The position numbers and the translations under genes are program-made. Positions 1 through 7,924 of a stretch of DNA of 50,340 bases are shown here, one piece after another. Source of the stretch: an uncultured Acetatifactor sp. (GTDB taxonomy: Bacteria > Bacillota > Clostridia > Lachnospirales > Lachnospiraceae); NCBI GenBank assembly GCA_910584235.1, contig CAJTZD010000028.1:1-50340 (forward strand), in the 5' to 3' direction. The notes beneath the pieces are model-generated. The model saw nothing but the letters and a program-made list of their open reading frames with translations, ran no database searches and was not told the DNA's origin. Numbering within the stretch: the stretch's first letter is position 1; each line of letters begins with the position of its first letter.

Positions 1-1506
1 TCGATAAACAGGGCAAGGCAATATGGGAAGTCTACTTTGCTGATGGCTTTGGAGCAGTATCTGCAAAGGGATTACCGTGTGGTTTCGCTGGACTTCCAGA
101 CATTTGACGATGCGAAGTTTCAAAATGGCTGTGTGTTTGCGGCAGCATTTGCAAAATCTTTTCTGCGCGCTCTGCAGCGGGATGTGGACAGGCAGGACGA
201 AGCGTTCCGTAAGGCGGCTGTTCATTTGGAGAGAAGACTGGAGGAAGAGGGAAATGGATTTGCATTGATGGAACTGTTCGAAGAACTCAGCGACATTTGC
301 GCTGTCTCTGACCGTCCTATGGTACTGATGATCGATGAGGTGGACAGTGCAACGAACAACCAGGTCTTTCTGGACTTTCTTGCGCAGCTGCGGGCATATT
401 ATATCAGGCGTACTCGACAGCCTACATTTCGGTCGGTGATTTTGGCAGGGGTGTGTGATGTGAAGAATCTGAGAATGAAAATTCGGCCGGAAGAGGAACA
501 TAAGATGAACAGCCCGTGGAATATTGCGGCGGATTTTAAGGTTGATATGAGTTTTTCTCAGAAAGAAATAGCCGGAATGTTGGAAGAATACGAGGCTGAT
601 TGGCAGACGAGCATGGATACCGGAAAGATGGCGGGACTGATTTACGAGTACACTTCAGGATATCCCTTTCTTGTATCACGATTATGTAAATTGATGGACG
701 AGGAAGTGGGCGGAGCACAAAGTACCGGAATGCCTGAAGACGGTGCAAAAACCAGGGCGTGGACGGAGGACGGCTTCCATAAGGCAGTGCGGATGATCCT
801 GTCAGAGAAGAATACGCTGTTTGAGTCGTTGATCGGAAAGCTGACAGCTTACCCGGTTCTGAATACCATGCTGCGTTCCCTGCTCTTTACTGGAAAAAGC
901 ATTGTTTATAATGCAGACGACCCTTCAACCGATACTGCTTTTATGTATGGGTTTATCCGTAACCAGGATGGCATGGCAGTCATCTCGAACCGCTTGTTTG
1001 AAACGCGTTTATATAATTATTATCTCTCTCTGGCCGAAATGCAGAGTTTGGATATATACAAGGCTTCTCTGCAGGATAAAAGTCAGTTTATTATGGACGG
1101 TTATCTGAATATGAGACGGATTCTGGAAAAATTTGTGCTGCATTTTCATGAACTGTACAGTGACAAGGGAGAGAGGTTTGTGGAAGAGGAAGGAAGAAAG
1201 TATTTTCTGCTCTATTTAAGACCGATCATCAATGGCACGGGCAACTATTATGTGGAGTCCAGAACGCGGGATCTGCGCAGAACAGATGTAATCGTGGATT
1301 ATCGCGGAGAGCAATATGTGATAGAAATGAAAGTGTGGCGGGGAGAGGAGTATAACAGACGCGGTGAAAAGCAGCTCATCGGCTATCTGGATGACTATCA
1401 CAAGGATAAGGGATATATGGTCAGCTTCAATTTCAATAAAAACAAGCAGATTGGCGTCCGGGAGATTGCTATCGGCGGAAAGACTTTGATAGAGGCTGTT
1501 GTTTAA
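1..1506 (+). CDS. AAA-like domain ATPase with C-terminal PD-(D/E)XK domain, 5' end outside the window
   Basis: The reading frame is open from base 1, so the start codon lies upstream of the window; the first ATG-like codons inside it are not the start. In-frame residues 3-12 read NRARQYGKST, the P-loop of the AAA-like (AAA_35 type) ATPases, which normally follows about 40 N-terminal residues. A Walker B (LMIDEVDS) lies near residues 108-115. The C-terminal 120 residues carry a PD-(D/E)XK nuclease-like core: TDVIVD near 428-433 and IEMK near 441-444. These proteins are widespread in Clostridia and Bacteroidetes, occur in many copies and have no settled role; automatic pipelines sometimes mislabel them as sialate esterase. 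A nucleic-acid-directed ATPase/nuclease is an inference from the fold. It abuts a LytTR fragment, so the right flank looks rearranged. Confidence 0.85.
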   Translation, partial: SINRARQYGKSTLLMALEQYLQRDYRVVSLDFQTFDDAKFQNGCVFAAAFAKSFLRALQRDVDRQDEAFRKAAVHLERRLEEEGNGFALMELFEELSDICAVSDRPMVLMIDEVDSATNNQVFLDFLAQLRAYYIRRTRQPTFRSVILAGVCDVKNLRMKIRPEEEHKMNSPWNIAADFKVDMSFSQKEIAGMLEEYEADWQTSMDTGKMAGLIYEYTSGYPFLVSRLCKLMDEEVGGAQSTGMPEDGAKTRAWTEDGFHKAVRMILSEKNTLFESLIGKLTAYPVLNTMLRSLLFTGKSIVYNADDPSTDTAFMYGFIRNQDGMAVISNRLFETRLYNYYLSLAEMQSLDIYKASLQDKSQFIMDGYLNMRRILEKFVLHFHELYSDKGERFVEEEGRKYFLLYLRPIINGTGNYYVESRTRDLRRTDVIVDYRGEQYVIEMKVWRGEEYNRRGEKQLIGYLDDYHKDKGYMVSFNFNKNKQIGVREIAIGGKTLIEAVV

Positions 1507-1747
1507 AAACCAGATGATAAAAATAGTGACAGTGGGTGATGAGAAAGAGTTTTATGGCGGAATCAGGGACTTGGAGAAGAGACTGCCCAAAGAGTTTTTT
1601 GCGATTCACCACTCATATGTGATAAACCAGGCTCATGTAGCAAGGTATGCCTATGAAACAGTGGAGATGGATAATAACACGATACTGCCAATCAGCAAAG
1701 CATATCGAAAACAGGTAAGAGAGAGGTTATTAAAGGGGTTATCATGA
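1499..1747 (+). pseudogene. LytTR DNA-binding domain fragment (receiver domain missing)
   Basis: The 82-residue product matches only the C-terminal half of a LytTR response regulator: FAIHHSYVINQAHV followed by LPISKAYRKQVRERLL is the typical strand-helix pattern of that domain. The receiver domain and the start of LytTR are absent, and the frame overlaps the end of the preceding ATPase gene. The only ATG (1514) has no convincing Shine-Dalgarno site. A full regulator is about 240 residues, so this is most likely a remnant left by a deletion that joined it to the ATPase gene. A short DNA-binding protein made from it cannot be excluded. Confidence 0.65.
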
Positions 1748-1896
1748 CGGATTGATTTTTGTGCTAAACTGCTTTCAGAAAGACAGCAGATGCATAGCAG
1801 AGATAAATTATGTAATGTATGCCGCCGTTCCATTGCCAGAGCATAGGTTTGCTTTGCCTTTGTGTACTTAGAAAAAATAGAATGTAGCTATAATAA

Positions 1897-1930
1897 CCGG
1901 AGCAGAAGCCAGTGATAGCTTTTGCTCCGG
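1897..1930. repeat. Inverted repeat (hairpin) ahead of lipoprotein gene
   Basis: CCGGAGCA (1897-1904) pairs with TGCTCCGG (1923-1930), with a further AAGC/GCTT inside. There is no T-tract directly after it. The stretch 1748-1992 holds no other gene that I can support. Confidence 0.4.
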
Positions 1931-1992
1931 CTGGGTACGGCGCAAATGATAGTTGTGTATGCCTTGCAGCCATTTTGTCGGAGGGTGAGTCT

Positions 1993-2529
1993 GTGATTGC
2001 ATATAGGAAAATATTTTTGGTGATAAGCACTTTGATTTTAACTGTATGTTTATGTGCCTGCTCAAAGATGGCCGACAGCTTACCTAATTATATTAGCTTC
2101 GATCAATTGGCGGAAAGGTATGGGGTAGAAGATGCAGTGGCGGATGACTGCGTGGTATTTATCGATTCTAAGTTGATTTCCGGAGAAGACATCTGGAAAA
2201 CTTTTGTCACAAAGGCAGAAAAGAAACAATCCTGCAGTGTACGTATTGCGAATTATATTAGCACGGACAGCTATTTTTCCCTTACGGATTTGTCATACGA
2301 AGGCTCTTGCTTTCGTGTTAATACCAGCGAGGGAACATACGGAGAATATAAATATCTGAATCACTATGAAATCCATATAAAAGATGGCGATTCAGATGAT
2401 TCAGTAAGGGATCTCTACATACTTGTAGATAAAGAAGATGCAACATATGATGCGATTCAAAAGTCATGGGCTAGTTCAGTGCCCAATGGCGGGATTGCCA
2501 GTTATATAGTTTACAGCAACATATATTGA
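1993..2529 (+). CDS. Hypothetical lipoprotein, 178 aa
   Basis: I place the start at GTG 1993 because GGAGG (1980-1984) sits at the right distance and the product then begins with a clean lipoprotein signal: a basic N-terminus (YRK), a hydrophobic stretch (IFLVISTLILTVCL) and the lipobox LCAC. An upstream ATG at 1912 would prepend an unlikely peptide. The mature protein is acidic with no recognised family; it contains a QLAERYG segment near its start. It would be anchored to the outer face of the cell membrane. The gene is more AT-rich than most of the window and lies in a region of fragments, with the SdpI-like gene 27 bases downstream, possibly as an operon. Function unknown. Confidence 0.7.
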   Translation: MIAYRKIFLVISTLILTVCLCACSKMADSLPNYISFDQLAERYGVEDAVADDCVVFIDSKLISGEDIWKTFVTKAEKKQSCSVRIANYISTDSYFSLTDLSYEGSCFRVNTSEGTYGEYKYLNHYEIHIKDGDSDDSVRDLYILVDKEDATYDAIQKSWASSVPNGGIASYIVYSNIY

Positions 2530-2556
2530 ATTGCACCAATGTGAGAGGAGAAGAGA

Positions 2557-2925
2557 ATGTATTCTTTTTTACCAACTGTATTTTTATCAGTACTGTTTCT
2601 TGGCATGTACATATGTTTTAAGTATCCCAGCAGTTATGGATCCGGTACTGGCTATAATACAATAACATCTAGAAAATCAAAAAGAATCTGGGAATATGCT
2701 CAAAAATTAGCTTGTGACTATATGCGCAAGTTTTTGATTTACTCAATTGTGTATAATTTTGTCTATCTAATTGTCTATTTCGTTATAAAGAATCTGGAAT
2801 GGGCTTCATCAAAGATTCTTGTGATTTTTAATTGTCTAGTATTTTTGAGTATGGTTCTGGGCTATTTTGTATGCGTTGAATCTAATCTAAAATTGGGAAT
2901 AAAACAGGGAAAGTGTGAAGAGTGA
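2557..2925 (+). CDS. SdpI-family membrane protein, 122 aa
   Basis: The product has an N-terminal membrane segment (residues about 3-20), then the motif GYNTITSRKSKRIWEYAQKL, which matches the SdpI family signature (GYRT-x-S-x-K-x-x-x-W-x-x-A), then two more hydrophobic segments (about 62-80 and 86-108). Bacillus SdpI gives immunity to the SdpC toxin and senses it, but many family members are stand-alone and uncharacterised. GAGAGGAG just upstream of ATG 2557 is a good ribosome site. No toxin gene of the Sdp type is visible nearby, so an immunity role is not supported here. The gene follows the lipoprotein closely and may be co-transcribed. Confidence 0.75.
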   Translation: MYSFLPTVFLSVLFLGMYICFKYPSSYGSGTGYNTITSRKSKRIWEYAQKLACDYMRKFLIYSIVYNFVYLIVYFVIKNLEWASSKILVIFNCLVFLSMVLGYFVCVESNLKLGIKQGKCEE

Positions 2926-2934
2926 AAACCGCAG

Positions 2935-3216
2935 GTGGACAGGTGCATCAGGGAAAGCGTGCTGAAAGAGTATCTGCTGAAAAAGAAGTCGGAGGTGAAG
3001 CTTATGCTGCTGACGGAATTTGATGAGGAACTGTTTGCGGAGACAATGAGGGAGGAAGGCCGGGAAGAGGGCCTGAAAGAGGGCCGGGAGGAAGGCGAGG
3101 ATCGGCTGAATCAACTTTATGTGACGCTGATGAAAGAACAAAAATCCAAGGATCTTGAGCGAGCCATGCAGGACAAAGGTTTTCGGGATATGCTGTACGA
3201 GAGGTACGGGCTTTGA
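2935..3216 (+). pseudogene. C-terminal fragment of an Rpn-type PD-(D/E)XK nuclease/transposase-family protein
   Basis: The frame encodes CIRESVLKEYLLKKKSEV, then LTEFDEELFAETMREEGREEG and a charged E/G/R-rich helix. This is the conserved C-terminal end of Rpn-family (recombination-promoting nuclease, PDDEXK_2) proteins, which are about 270-330 residues long. The catalytic N-terminal two thirds are missing, and the frame opens only 9 bases after the preceding gene stops. It is therefore a truncated relic. The repeated GREEG coding segment around 3050-3100 is typical of the family and is not a separate repeat. Confidence 0.7.
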
Positions 3217-3264
3217 AAAGGAGTCGAAAAGGGCGGGGGCATAGGTGCACCTCTATAAAAATCA

Positions 3265-3310
3265 GGAGGCCGTACACTCCCAACGTAAAGGGGGTACGGC
3301 CTCCGTTTTT
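3265..3310. terminator. Bidirectional rho-independent terminator
   Basis: GGAGGCCGTAC (3265-3275) pairs perfectly with GTACGGCCTCC (3294-3304), followed by TTTTT on the plus strand and preceded by ATAAAAAT, which gives a T-tract on the minus strand. It ends the convergent Rpn fragment and the amino-acid ABC operon. Confidence 0.9.
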
Positions 3311-4049
3311 ATAACACTTTTGCCAGAAAATCCTGCGTCCGGGGCTGCCTGGGAGCCGTGAAGATCTGTTCCGGCGTGCCCTCCTCCACAATCTTTCCAT
3401 CCGCCATGAAGATGACCCTGTCGGCCATTTCCCTGGCGAAGCCCATCTCGTGGGTGACCACCACCATGGTCATACCCTCTTTGGCCAGTTCTTTCATGAC
3501 CTCCAGCACCTCCCCCACCATCTCCGGATCCAAAGCGGAGGTGGGCTCGTCGAAGAGCATGACCTCCGGATCCATGCAAAGGGCGCGGACGATGGCGATG
3601 CGCTGTTTCTGGCCGCCGGACAGCTGGCTGGGATAGGCGTTAGCACGGTCAGAGAGCCCTACCCGCTCCAGCAGGGCTTTCGCCTTTGCCTCCGCGTCAG
3701 CCTGGGACTTTTTCAACAGCTTTATGGGAGCCAGAGTCATGTTCCGCAGGATGGTCATATGGGGAAATAAGTTGAAGTGCTGGAACACCATGCCCATTTT
3801 CTGCCTGTGGAGATTAATGTTGGCTTTCTTGTCCGTAATGTCCATGCCCTCAAACAGCACCTGGCCGCCCGTAGGCAGTTCCAGCAGATTCAGACAGCGC
3901 AGGAAAGTGGACTTTCCGGAGCCTGAGGGGCCGATGACTACGACCACTTCTCCTTTTTTGACGGAGGCGTTCACCCCGTTTAAAGCCTTGATGTCGCCGC
4001 CGCCAAAGTGCTTCTGCAAAGCAATTGTCTGTATGATCTCAGCGCTCAC
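3309..4049 (-). CDS. Polar amino acid ABC transporter, ATP-binding protein
   Basis: A 246-residue ATPase that powers amino-acid import on the cytoplasmic face. Visible motifs in order: Walker A GPSGSGKST (residues 40-48), Q-loop (FQHFNLFPHMT), ABC signature LSGGQKQR, Walker B VMLFDEPTSALDPE and the switch His in VVTHEMGFA. Length and the FQHFNLFPHMT segment are those of the GlnQ/HisP/ArtP family. Its start overlaps the permease stop by 11 bases, indicating translational coupling, and a bidirectional terminator follows its stop. It is the last gene of a binding protein-permease-ATPase operon. The substrate cannot be read from the sequence; glutamine, cystine or another polar amino acid are all possible. 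Confidence 0.95.
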   Translation of the reverse strand: MSAEIIQTIALQKHFGGGDIKALNGVNASVKKGEVVVVIGPSGSGKSTFLRCLNLLELPTGGQVLFEGMDITDKKANINLHRQKMGMVFQHFNLFPHMTILRNMTLAPIKLLKKSQADAEAKAKALLERVGLSDRANAYPSQLSGGQKQRIAIVRALCMDPEVMLFDEPTSALDPEMVGEVLEVMKELAKEGMTMVVVTHEMGFAREMADRVIFMADGKIVEEGTPEQIFTAPRQPRTQDFLAKVL

Positions 4050-4821
4050 TGCTCCTAAGCCTCCTTTCCAGCTTCCCTACCAGGAAAGTGAAGAACATTA
4101 CCAGTATCAGATAGATCAGAGCGGACATCAATAGCGGGAACAGATAGTCGTAGCAGTTGCCGCCTATAATGTTGCCTGCATAGGTCACGTCCGTGAGGCC
4201 TACATAGCCCGCCACCGCAGTCTCCTTTAACAGCACAATGAACTCATTGGCCAAAGTGGGGAGCACTGCCTTGAAAGCCTGGGGCAGGATGATATAGCGC
4301 ATGGTGGCCACATAGCCGAAGCCCAGACTCCTGCCCGCCTCCATCTGTCCTGTGTCGATGGACATGATGCCGCCCCGGATGATCTCCGCCACATAGGCTC
4401 CGGAATTGATGCCGAAAGACAGCGCCGCCACCATAACCTTGTTGCGGCTGGAGGCGAAGATGACAAAGTACATGATCATTAGCTGGACCACCGCTGGCGT
4501 GCCCCGGATGACGGTGAGATACACCTTGGCCAGGGCGTTGAAGAAGCCCAGGAAAAATTTTCCAGGCCCCTGCATCTCGGTATGGTTCTTGTCCCAGGAG
4601 ACCCGGATCAGGGAGATGACTACGCCTAAGGCCACGCCGATGAGCAGGGCAAGCAAGGTCAGCAGCAGGGTGTTGCCCAGCCCCTTTATGTACATCTGGT
4701 ACCGGTTGTCGAAGACGAAGCTCTTGTAAAAATCGTATCCCAGGTCGTTCAGCCACTCAGGGCCGTTCAGGATCCAGTCCGGCGCCTCTAAAGGCCAGGA
4801 CTGGGAAGCGGATGGTCTCAT
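4039..4821 (-). CDS. Polar amino acid ABC transporter, permease
   Basis: A 260-residue inner-membrane permease of the HisM/GlnP family. It has an N-terminal soluble stretch, a first membrane segment (about 50-75, TLLLTLLALLIGVALGVVI) and four further hydrophobic segments. The cytoplasmic EAA loop (EAGRSLGFGYVATMRYIILP) that docks on the ATPase is intact. AAGGAG 8 bases before ATG 4821 supports the start. Only one permease gene is present, so the channel is presumably a homodimer. A 59-base gap to the upstream binding-protein gene contains short hairpins (CGCAA/TTGCG, GGCC/GGCC), a common device for keeping binding-protein mRNA more abundant than permease mRNA. Confidence 0.94.
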   Translation of the reverse strand: MRPSASQSWPLEAPDWILNGPEWLNDLGYDFYKSFVFDNRYQMYIKGLGNTLLLTLLALLIGVALGVVISLIRVSWDKNHTEMQGPGKFFLGFFNALAKVYLTVIRGTPAVVQLMIMYFVIFASSRNKVMVAALSFGINSGAYVAEIIRGGIMSIDTGQMEAGRSLGFGYVATMRYIILPQAFKAVLPTLANEFIVLLKETAVAGYVGLTDVTYAGNIIGGNCYDYLFPLLMSALIYLILVMFFTFLVGKLERRLRSSER

Positions 4822-4880
4822 AGCTTATTCTCCTTTTTAACAGGCCGTCAGGGCCGTATCTGCTTTCGCAAAATTGCGTG

Positions 4881-5801
4881 TTATTCCGCAGTGATATATT
4901 TGTCAACAATGCCTTTGACAGTACCGTCGGCAATCAACTCTTCCAGAGCGGCATTGACGGCATCATACAGCGCCTTATTGTCCTTGCACATGGCAGCAGC
5001 GTAATCCTCGGTGACATACTCGGTCTCCAGGATCTTCAGCCCCTCCTCCTCGGCCACGAAAGCCTTGGCGGGCTCATTGTCGATGACCACGCAGTCCACC
5101 TTGCCGGTCTTTAAGGCATGTATGGCTTCGGCGCCCTTGCTGTAGCGGTCGATGGTGCCAAGCCCCTTTTTTTCGATATCATCGGTGGTATAGATATCGC
5201 CCGTGGTGTTGCGCTGTACGCCTACCACATGGCTTGCGCCCTCTGCGAACAGGTCGTCCACGCTGGCGATGGCGCTGTCCTGGGTAACGATGACTACCTG
5301 TACACCGGTGGCATAGCTGACGGTGAAGTCCACCTCCTCCTGACGGTCAGGGGTAACGGTCATGCCGGCCAGGCCGATGTCAGCCTTGCCGCTTTTGATA
5401 GCTTCCGTGATGGAGTCGAACTCCATGTCATCGATCTGCAGCTCCAGGCCAAGCTTATCTGCGATGGCGGCGGCGATCTCCGCATCGATTCCGGTGATTT
5501 CGTTCCCCTCCAGATACTCATAAGGCGGGAAAGTCGCGTTTGTGGCCATGGTGAGTTTGCCCTCTACGGCAGTGGTAAAGCTTCCTGCATCAGAAGCAGG
5601 GGGGGCATCTTCGCCCTCGTTGGCATTGCCCTGGTCGGCACTGTCATCGGCAGGTGTGCTTTCCTCCGAGCTCTCTTCGCTGGTCTCGCTGCTTTCCTCG
5701 GCGGAAGAACTGCTCTCCTTGCTCTCCTCCGGCGCACTGCCGCAGGCCGCCACGGACAGAGCCATGGCTGAAACCAATAATAACGCAATCCATTTCTTCA
5801 T
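4881..5801 (-). CDS. Amino acid ABC transporter substrate-binding lipoprotein
   Basis: A 306-residue exported lipoprotein. The signal peptide ends in the lipobox SVAAC (Cys about 20). A long Ser/Glu/Asp-rich flexible linker (residues about 22-75) precedes the SBP_bac_3 bilobed domain (from KLTMATNATFPPYEYLEG to KGIVDKYI). The GIDAEIAAAIADKLGL and ADIGLAGMTVTPDRQ segments are the usual amino-acid-binding elements, including the Arg that holds the substrate carboxylate. First gene of the minus-strand importer operon; GGGAGG precedes ATG 5801. A consensus promoter lies at 5858-5886. The acidic linker is longer than usual for the family, perhaps to reach through the cell wall. Substrate not assignable by eye. 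Confidence 0.94.
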   Translation of the reverse strand: MKKWIALLLVSAMALSVAACGSAPEESKESSSSAEESSETSEESSEESTPADDSADQGNANEGEDAPPASDAGSFTTAVEGKLTMATNATFPPYEYLEGNEITGIDAEIAAAIADKLGLELQIDDMEFDSITEAIKSGKADIGLAGMTVTPDRQEEVDFTVSYATGVQVVIVTQDSAIASVDDLFAEGASHVVGVQRNTTGDIYTTDDIEKKGLGTIDRYSKGAEAIHALKTGKVDCVVIDNEPAKAFVAEEEGLKILETEYVTEDYAAAMCKDNKALYDAVNAALEELIADGTVKGIVDKYITAE

Positions 5802-5830
5802 AATAAATATCCTCCCAAAATGTATTTATC

Positions 5831-5848
5831 GGCTCCCTGGATGGAGCC
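5831..5848 (-). other. 5'-terminal stem-loop of the amino-acid importer mRNA
   Basis: GGCTCC and GGAGCC form a 6-bp stem with a 6-base loop. With the predicted start near 5851, the hairpin would be at the very 5' end of the transcript, a position that protects mRNA from 5'-dependent decay (inference). Confidence 0.45.
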
Positions 5849-5857
5849 AATGGACAG

Positions 5858-5886
5858 ATACTAGCACTTAATGCATAATATGTCAA
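5858..5886 (-). promoter_or_regulatory. SigA-type promoter of the amino-acid ABC operon
   Basis: On the minus strand a perfect -35 TTGACA (5881-5886), a 17-base spacer and -10 TAGTAT (5858-5863). The spacer contains ATGCAT, the core of the two larger palindromes further upstream. Confidence 0.9.
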
Positions 5887-5921
5887 TGGATTTTGTTAAA
5901 AAATAAGGAATAAATGTAGGG

Positions 5922-5964
5922 ATATGCATATTCTAAATGAATATACATAGAAATATGCATATTT
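5922..5964. promoter_or_regulatory. Pair of ATATGCATAT palindromes upstream of the amino-acid ABC operon
   Basis: ATATGCATAT at 5922-5931 and the 14-bp perfect palindrome AAATATGCATATTT at 5951-5964 have centres 31 bp apart, close to three helical turns, so both would face the same side of the DNA. They lie about 40-75 bp upstream of the -35 of the importer promoter and between divergent genes. They look like operators for a dimeric regulator; no regulator gene is adjacent. Confidence 0.5.
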
Positions 5965-6127
5965 ACAATCACATGCCCGCCGCCTGCAGGGGTTTGCGTA
6001 AGGGAGTACTTTGTTATGATGGAGCAGAGGCTATTGCAAATCTGATAAAATAAGATAAAATAAGGTAATAGCCTTTGCAAATCCGGATAAACAAGAGGAG
6101 ATGCGAGCAGAGAAAGGATTGGGAAAA

Positions 6128-6673
6128 ATGACCGGCACAGACAGAATAGCATACAGGAATCTAAGGAAAGAGGAGATCACGCGGGAACTGTTTCGCCAGT
6201 TTATCCGCAGACAGGCAGTAGGAAAATGCTGGCGGCGGGTAAACGGGGAATGGGTTATAAAGGAGGATCCGTTCGTGGACGACTGGTCGGAGGCGGACTA
6301 TGAGGAACTGGTGGCATGCCTGAAAAACACCCTTGCTGCCGGCGGCTTTGTATACGCTGCTTTCTGTGACGGCGCTCTGAAAGGCTTTGTCTCTGTGGAG
6401 GCAGCGCCTTTCGGGGGAGAGCAGGGTTATCTGGATCTGTCCAGCATCCATGTATCTTGGGACATGCGTGGCCGGGGCGTGGGCCGGGCGCTGTTCGCGG
6501 CGGCAAAGGAATGGGCCAGGGACCACGGCGGGCGGAAACTGTACATTTCCGCCCATTCCGCCGTGGAGAGCCAGGCTTTTTACAAGGCCATGGGCTGCGT
6601 GGAGGCGCAGGTGTACCACCCCGGCCATGTAGAGGCGGAGCCCTGTGACTGCCAGCTGGAGTGTGCGCTGTAG
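6128..6673 (+). CDS. GNAT-family N-acetyltransferase, 181 aa
   Basis: The protein has the GNAT core: a beta strand LDLSSIHVSWD, then the acetyl-CoA pyrophosphate loop MRGRGVGRALF (the R/Q-x-x-G-x-G/A pattern), and a late FYKAMGC helix-strand that completes the fold. I choose ATG 6128 because AAAGGA lies about 10 bases upstream; the longer frame from ATG 6101 has AGGAG touching the ATG, too close for initiation. The N-terminal region (MTGTDRIAYRNLRKEEITRELF) is typical of small-molecule acetyltransferases; the substrate is unknown. The stop is 17 bases from the methyltransferase start, so the two genes form an operon. Confidence 0.88.
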   Translation: MTGTDRIAYRNLRKEEITRELFRQFIRRQAVGKCWRRVNGEWVIKEDPFVDDWSEADYEELVACLKNTLAAGGFVYAAFCDGALKGFVSVEAAPFGGEQGYLDLSSIHVSWDMRGRGVGRALFAAAKEWARDHGGRKLYISAHSAVESQAFYKAMGCVEAQVYHPGHVEAEPCDCQLECAL

Positions 6674-6690
6674 AGGGATAGGAGGAAGAT

Positions 6691-7389
6691 ATGAGCGAAT
6701 TTGCAGAGATTAAAAAATGGCTGGCCGACACGGCGGAAGAGCCTCTGGAGGAGATGGGAAGTTTCTTTGCGGCCAGAGTGGAGGGGTATGAGGAGCACAT
6801 GTCCCCCTGGCGGGAGTACTACCGCTGGATGGCCGCGCTGATCCCACAGGGAGCGGAGACGCTTTTGGACATCGGCTGCGGCACGGGGCTGGAGTTGGAC
6901 GAAATATTTTGCCTCCATCCCGAAATCGCCGTCACGGGTATCGATCTGGAGCCCTCCATGCTGGAGCGGCTGAGGGGAAAGCACGGACACCGGAACTTGC
7001 GTCTGATAGAGGGGGACTATTTCCGCCACCCTTTCGAAAGCGGATATTATGACGTGGCGGTGTCTTTCGAGACCCTGCATCATTTTAAGCCGGAGAGGAA
7101 ACGGGACATATTCCGGAAACTTCATGGGAGCCTGAAAGAGGGTGGCTGCTATCTGGAGGCGGACTATGTGGCGGAGTCTGACGAGATGGAGGCGTACCTG
7201 TTCGCGGAATGTGAGCGCAGGCGCAGACGGAGCGGAACCCCTGAGGACGTGTTCGTCCATTTCGACACGCCGCTGACCCTGGAGCATGAAATGGAGCTTT
7301 TGCGCCAGGCCGGGTTCGCCCGGGTGGAGTGCCTGGGATATCAGGGAGAGAACCACACGCCCATGATCCGGGCGATGAGATATTCATAA
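6691..7389 (+). CDS. Class I SAM-dependent methyltransferase, 232 aa
   Basis: The Rossmann-type methyltransferase core is plain: motif I LLDIGCGTG (residues about 57-65), the acidic end of strand 2 VTGIDLEPSML, and motif IV YDVAVSFETLHHF followed by the post-motif LKEGGCYLEADYV. GGAGG sits 8 bases before ATG 6691. The C-terminal 50 residues (LTLEHEMELLRQAGFARVECLGYQ) are the usual lid/strand 7 region of small-molecule methyltransferases. It shares a transcript with the acetyltransferase upstream. Substrate unknown. Confidence 0.9.
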   Translation: MSEFAEIKKWLADTAEEPLEEMGSFFAARVEGYEEHMSPWREYYRWMAALIPQGAETLLDIGCGTGLELDEIFCLHPEIAVTGIDLEPSMLERLRGKHGHRNLRLIEGDYFRHPFESGYYDVAVSFETLHHFKPERKRDIFRKLHGSLKEGGCYLEADYVAESDEMEAYLFAECERRRRRSGTPEDVFVHFDTPLTLEHEMELLRQAGFARVECLGYQGENHTPMIRAMRYS

Positions 7390-7586
7390 ATATATTGGTT
7401 TTATCTGAAGCCGCTAGAAGACTGAGTGCCAGGACAGCCTCCAGCTTAAAGTATTCGTAAAGCTGGGGGTTGCCTTTGCAAAGACCTCCGGTGGCAAGTC
7501 TTTTTGATAGTACAGCTATCGCTAAAGCCTAATTGGTGGAACCGCTAAAGGTGCTTGCCAGCTGACTGTGGAGCACTTGCGTAGAT
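7390..7586. other. Intergenic region with two hairpins, no gene seen
   Basis: The 535-base space between the methyltransferase and the GH31 gene starts here. CCAGCTT (7441-7447) pairs with AAGCTGG (7460-7466), and AAAGAC (7480-7485) with GTCTTT (7498-7503), the latter followed by a T run and probably ending the acetyltransferase/methyltransferase operon. I see no protein match. A decayed mobile-element end or a structured RNA are possible but unsupported. Confidence 0.4.
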
Positions 7587-7712
7587 TCAACTACATCCTG
7601 CCCTAAGCCGCTTTATCTGTTCTTCAGCATCTGTTCTTGGTGTATTATAATAAAGTAATTTCTCTTTCGCTGTCATATGCTTTGTCACTTCATAAGTATG
7701 TTCACGAAGCTT
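7587..7712 (-). pseudogene. Possible 3' remnant of a small Lachnospiraceae hypothetical gene
   Basis: Read on the minus strand, the end of this stretch encodes LREHTYEVTKHMTAKEKLLYY followed by NTPRTDAEEQIKRLRAG and a stop at 7587. The pattern L-R-x-x-x-Y-E-x-T-K-x-M-T-x-x-E resembles short hypothetical proteins often found beside toxin-antitoxin genes in Clostridia. The N-terminal part is not recognisable because the plus-strand CD3324 fragment begins there, so this is at best a truncated gene. Similarity is from memory of the pattern, not a search. Confidence 0.3.
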
Positions 7713-7850
7713 GTGTATATCGTCAATCGTAAAATCCGGGCTAATTTCCAATACGAGCTGCTTAAGGAAATCCAGAGATATTCCTCCGGGGAGTTGGTCT
7801 ATATTCCAAAGGCTGCCGAACGTAAAAAGTGGGGCGAGGATTCGGGGGCA
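7713..7850 (+). pseudogene. N-terminal fragment of a CD3324-family (Mor-like) protein
   Basis: From GTG 7713 the frame gives VYIVNRKIRANFQYELLKEI, then QRYSSGELVYIPK and ERKKWGEDSG. ELLKEIQ-x-Y-x-x-GE-x-x-YIPK-x-x-x-x-KKWG is the hallmark start of the short CD3324-type proteins, whose second half is a helix-turn-helix. Here the similarity stops after about 46 residues, at a terminator hairpin, and the frame continues into sequence antisense to the GH31 gene. The helix-turn-helix half is missing. Confidence 0.55.
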
Positions 7851-7892
7851 AAGCCCTGCGTCAGCCGCAATACTGACTGCCGCAGGGCTTTT
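7851..7892. terminator. Hairpin terminator after GH31 gene
   Basis: AAGCCCTGCG (7851-7860) and CGCAGGGCTT (7881-7890) form a perfect 10-bp stem with a short T run on either side. It lies 33 bases past the GH31 stop on the minus strand and most likely ends that transcript. Confidence 0.65.
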
Positions 7893-7924
7893 GCGGATTC
7901 AGATGGGGCACTGCCCCTTAGAAG

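Noticed and set aside
2557..2925. SdpI-like gene as part of a killing-factor/immunity system
   Set aside because: No SdpA, SdpB or SdpC-like gene is nearby; only the membrane protein is seen.
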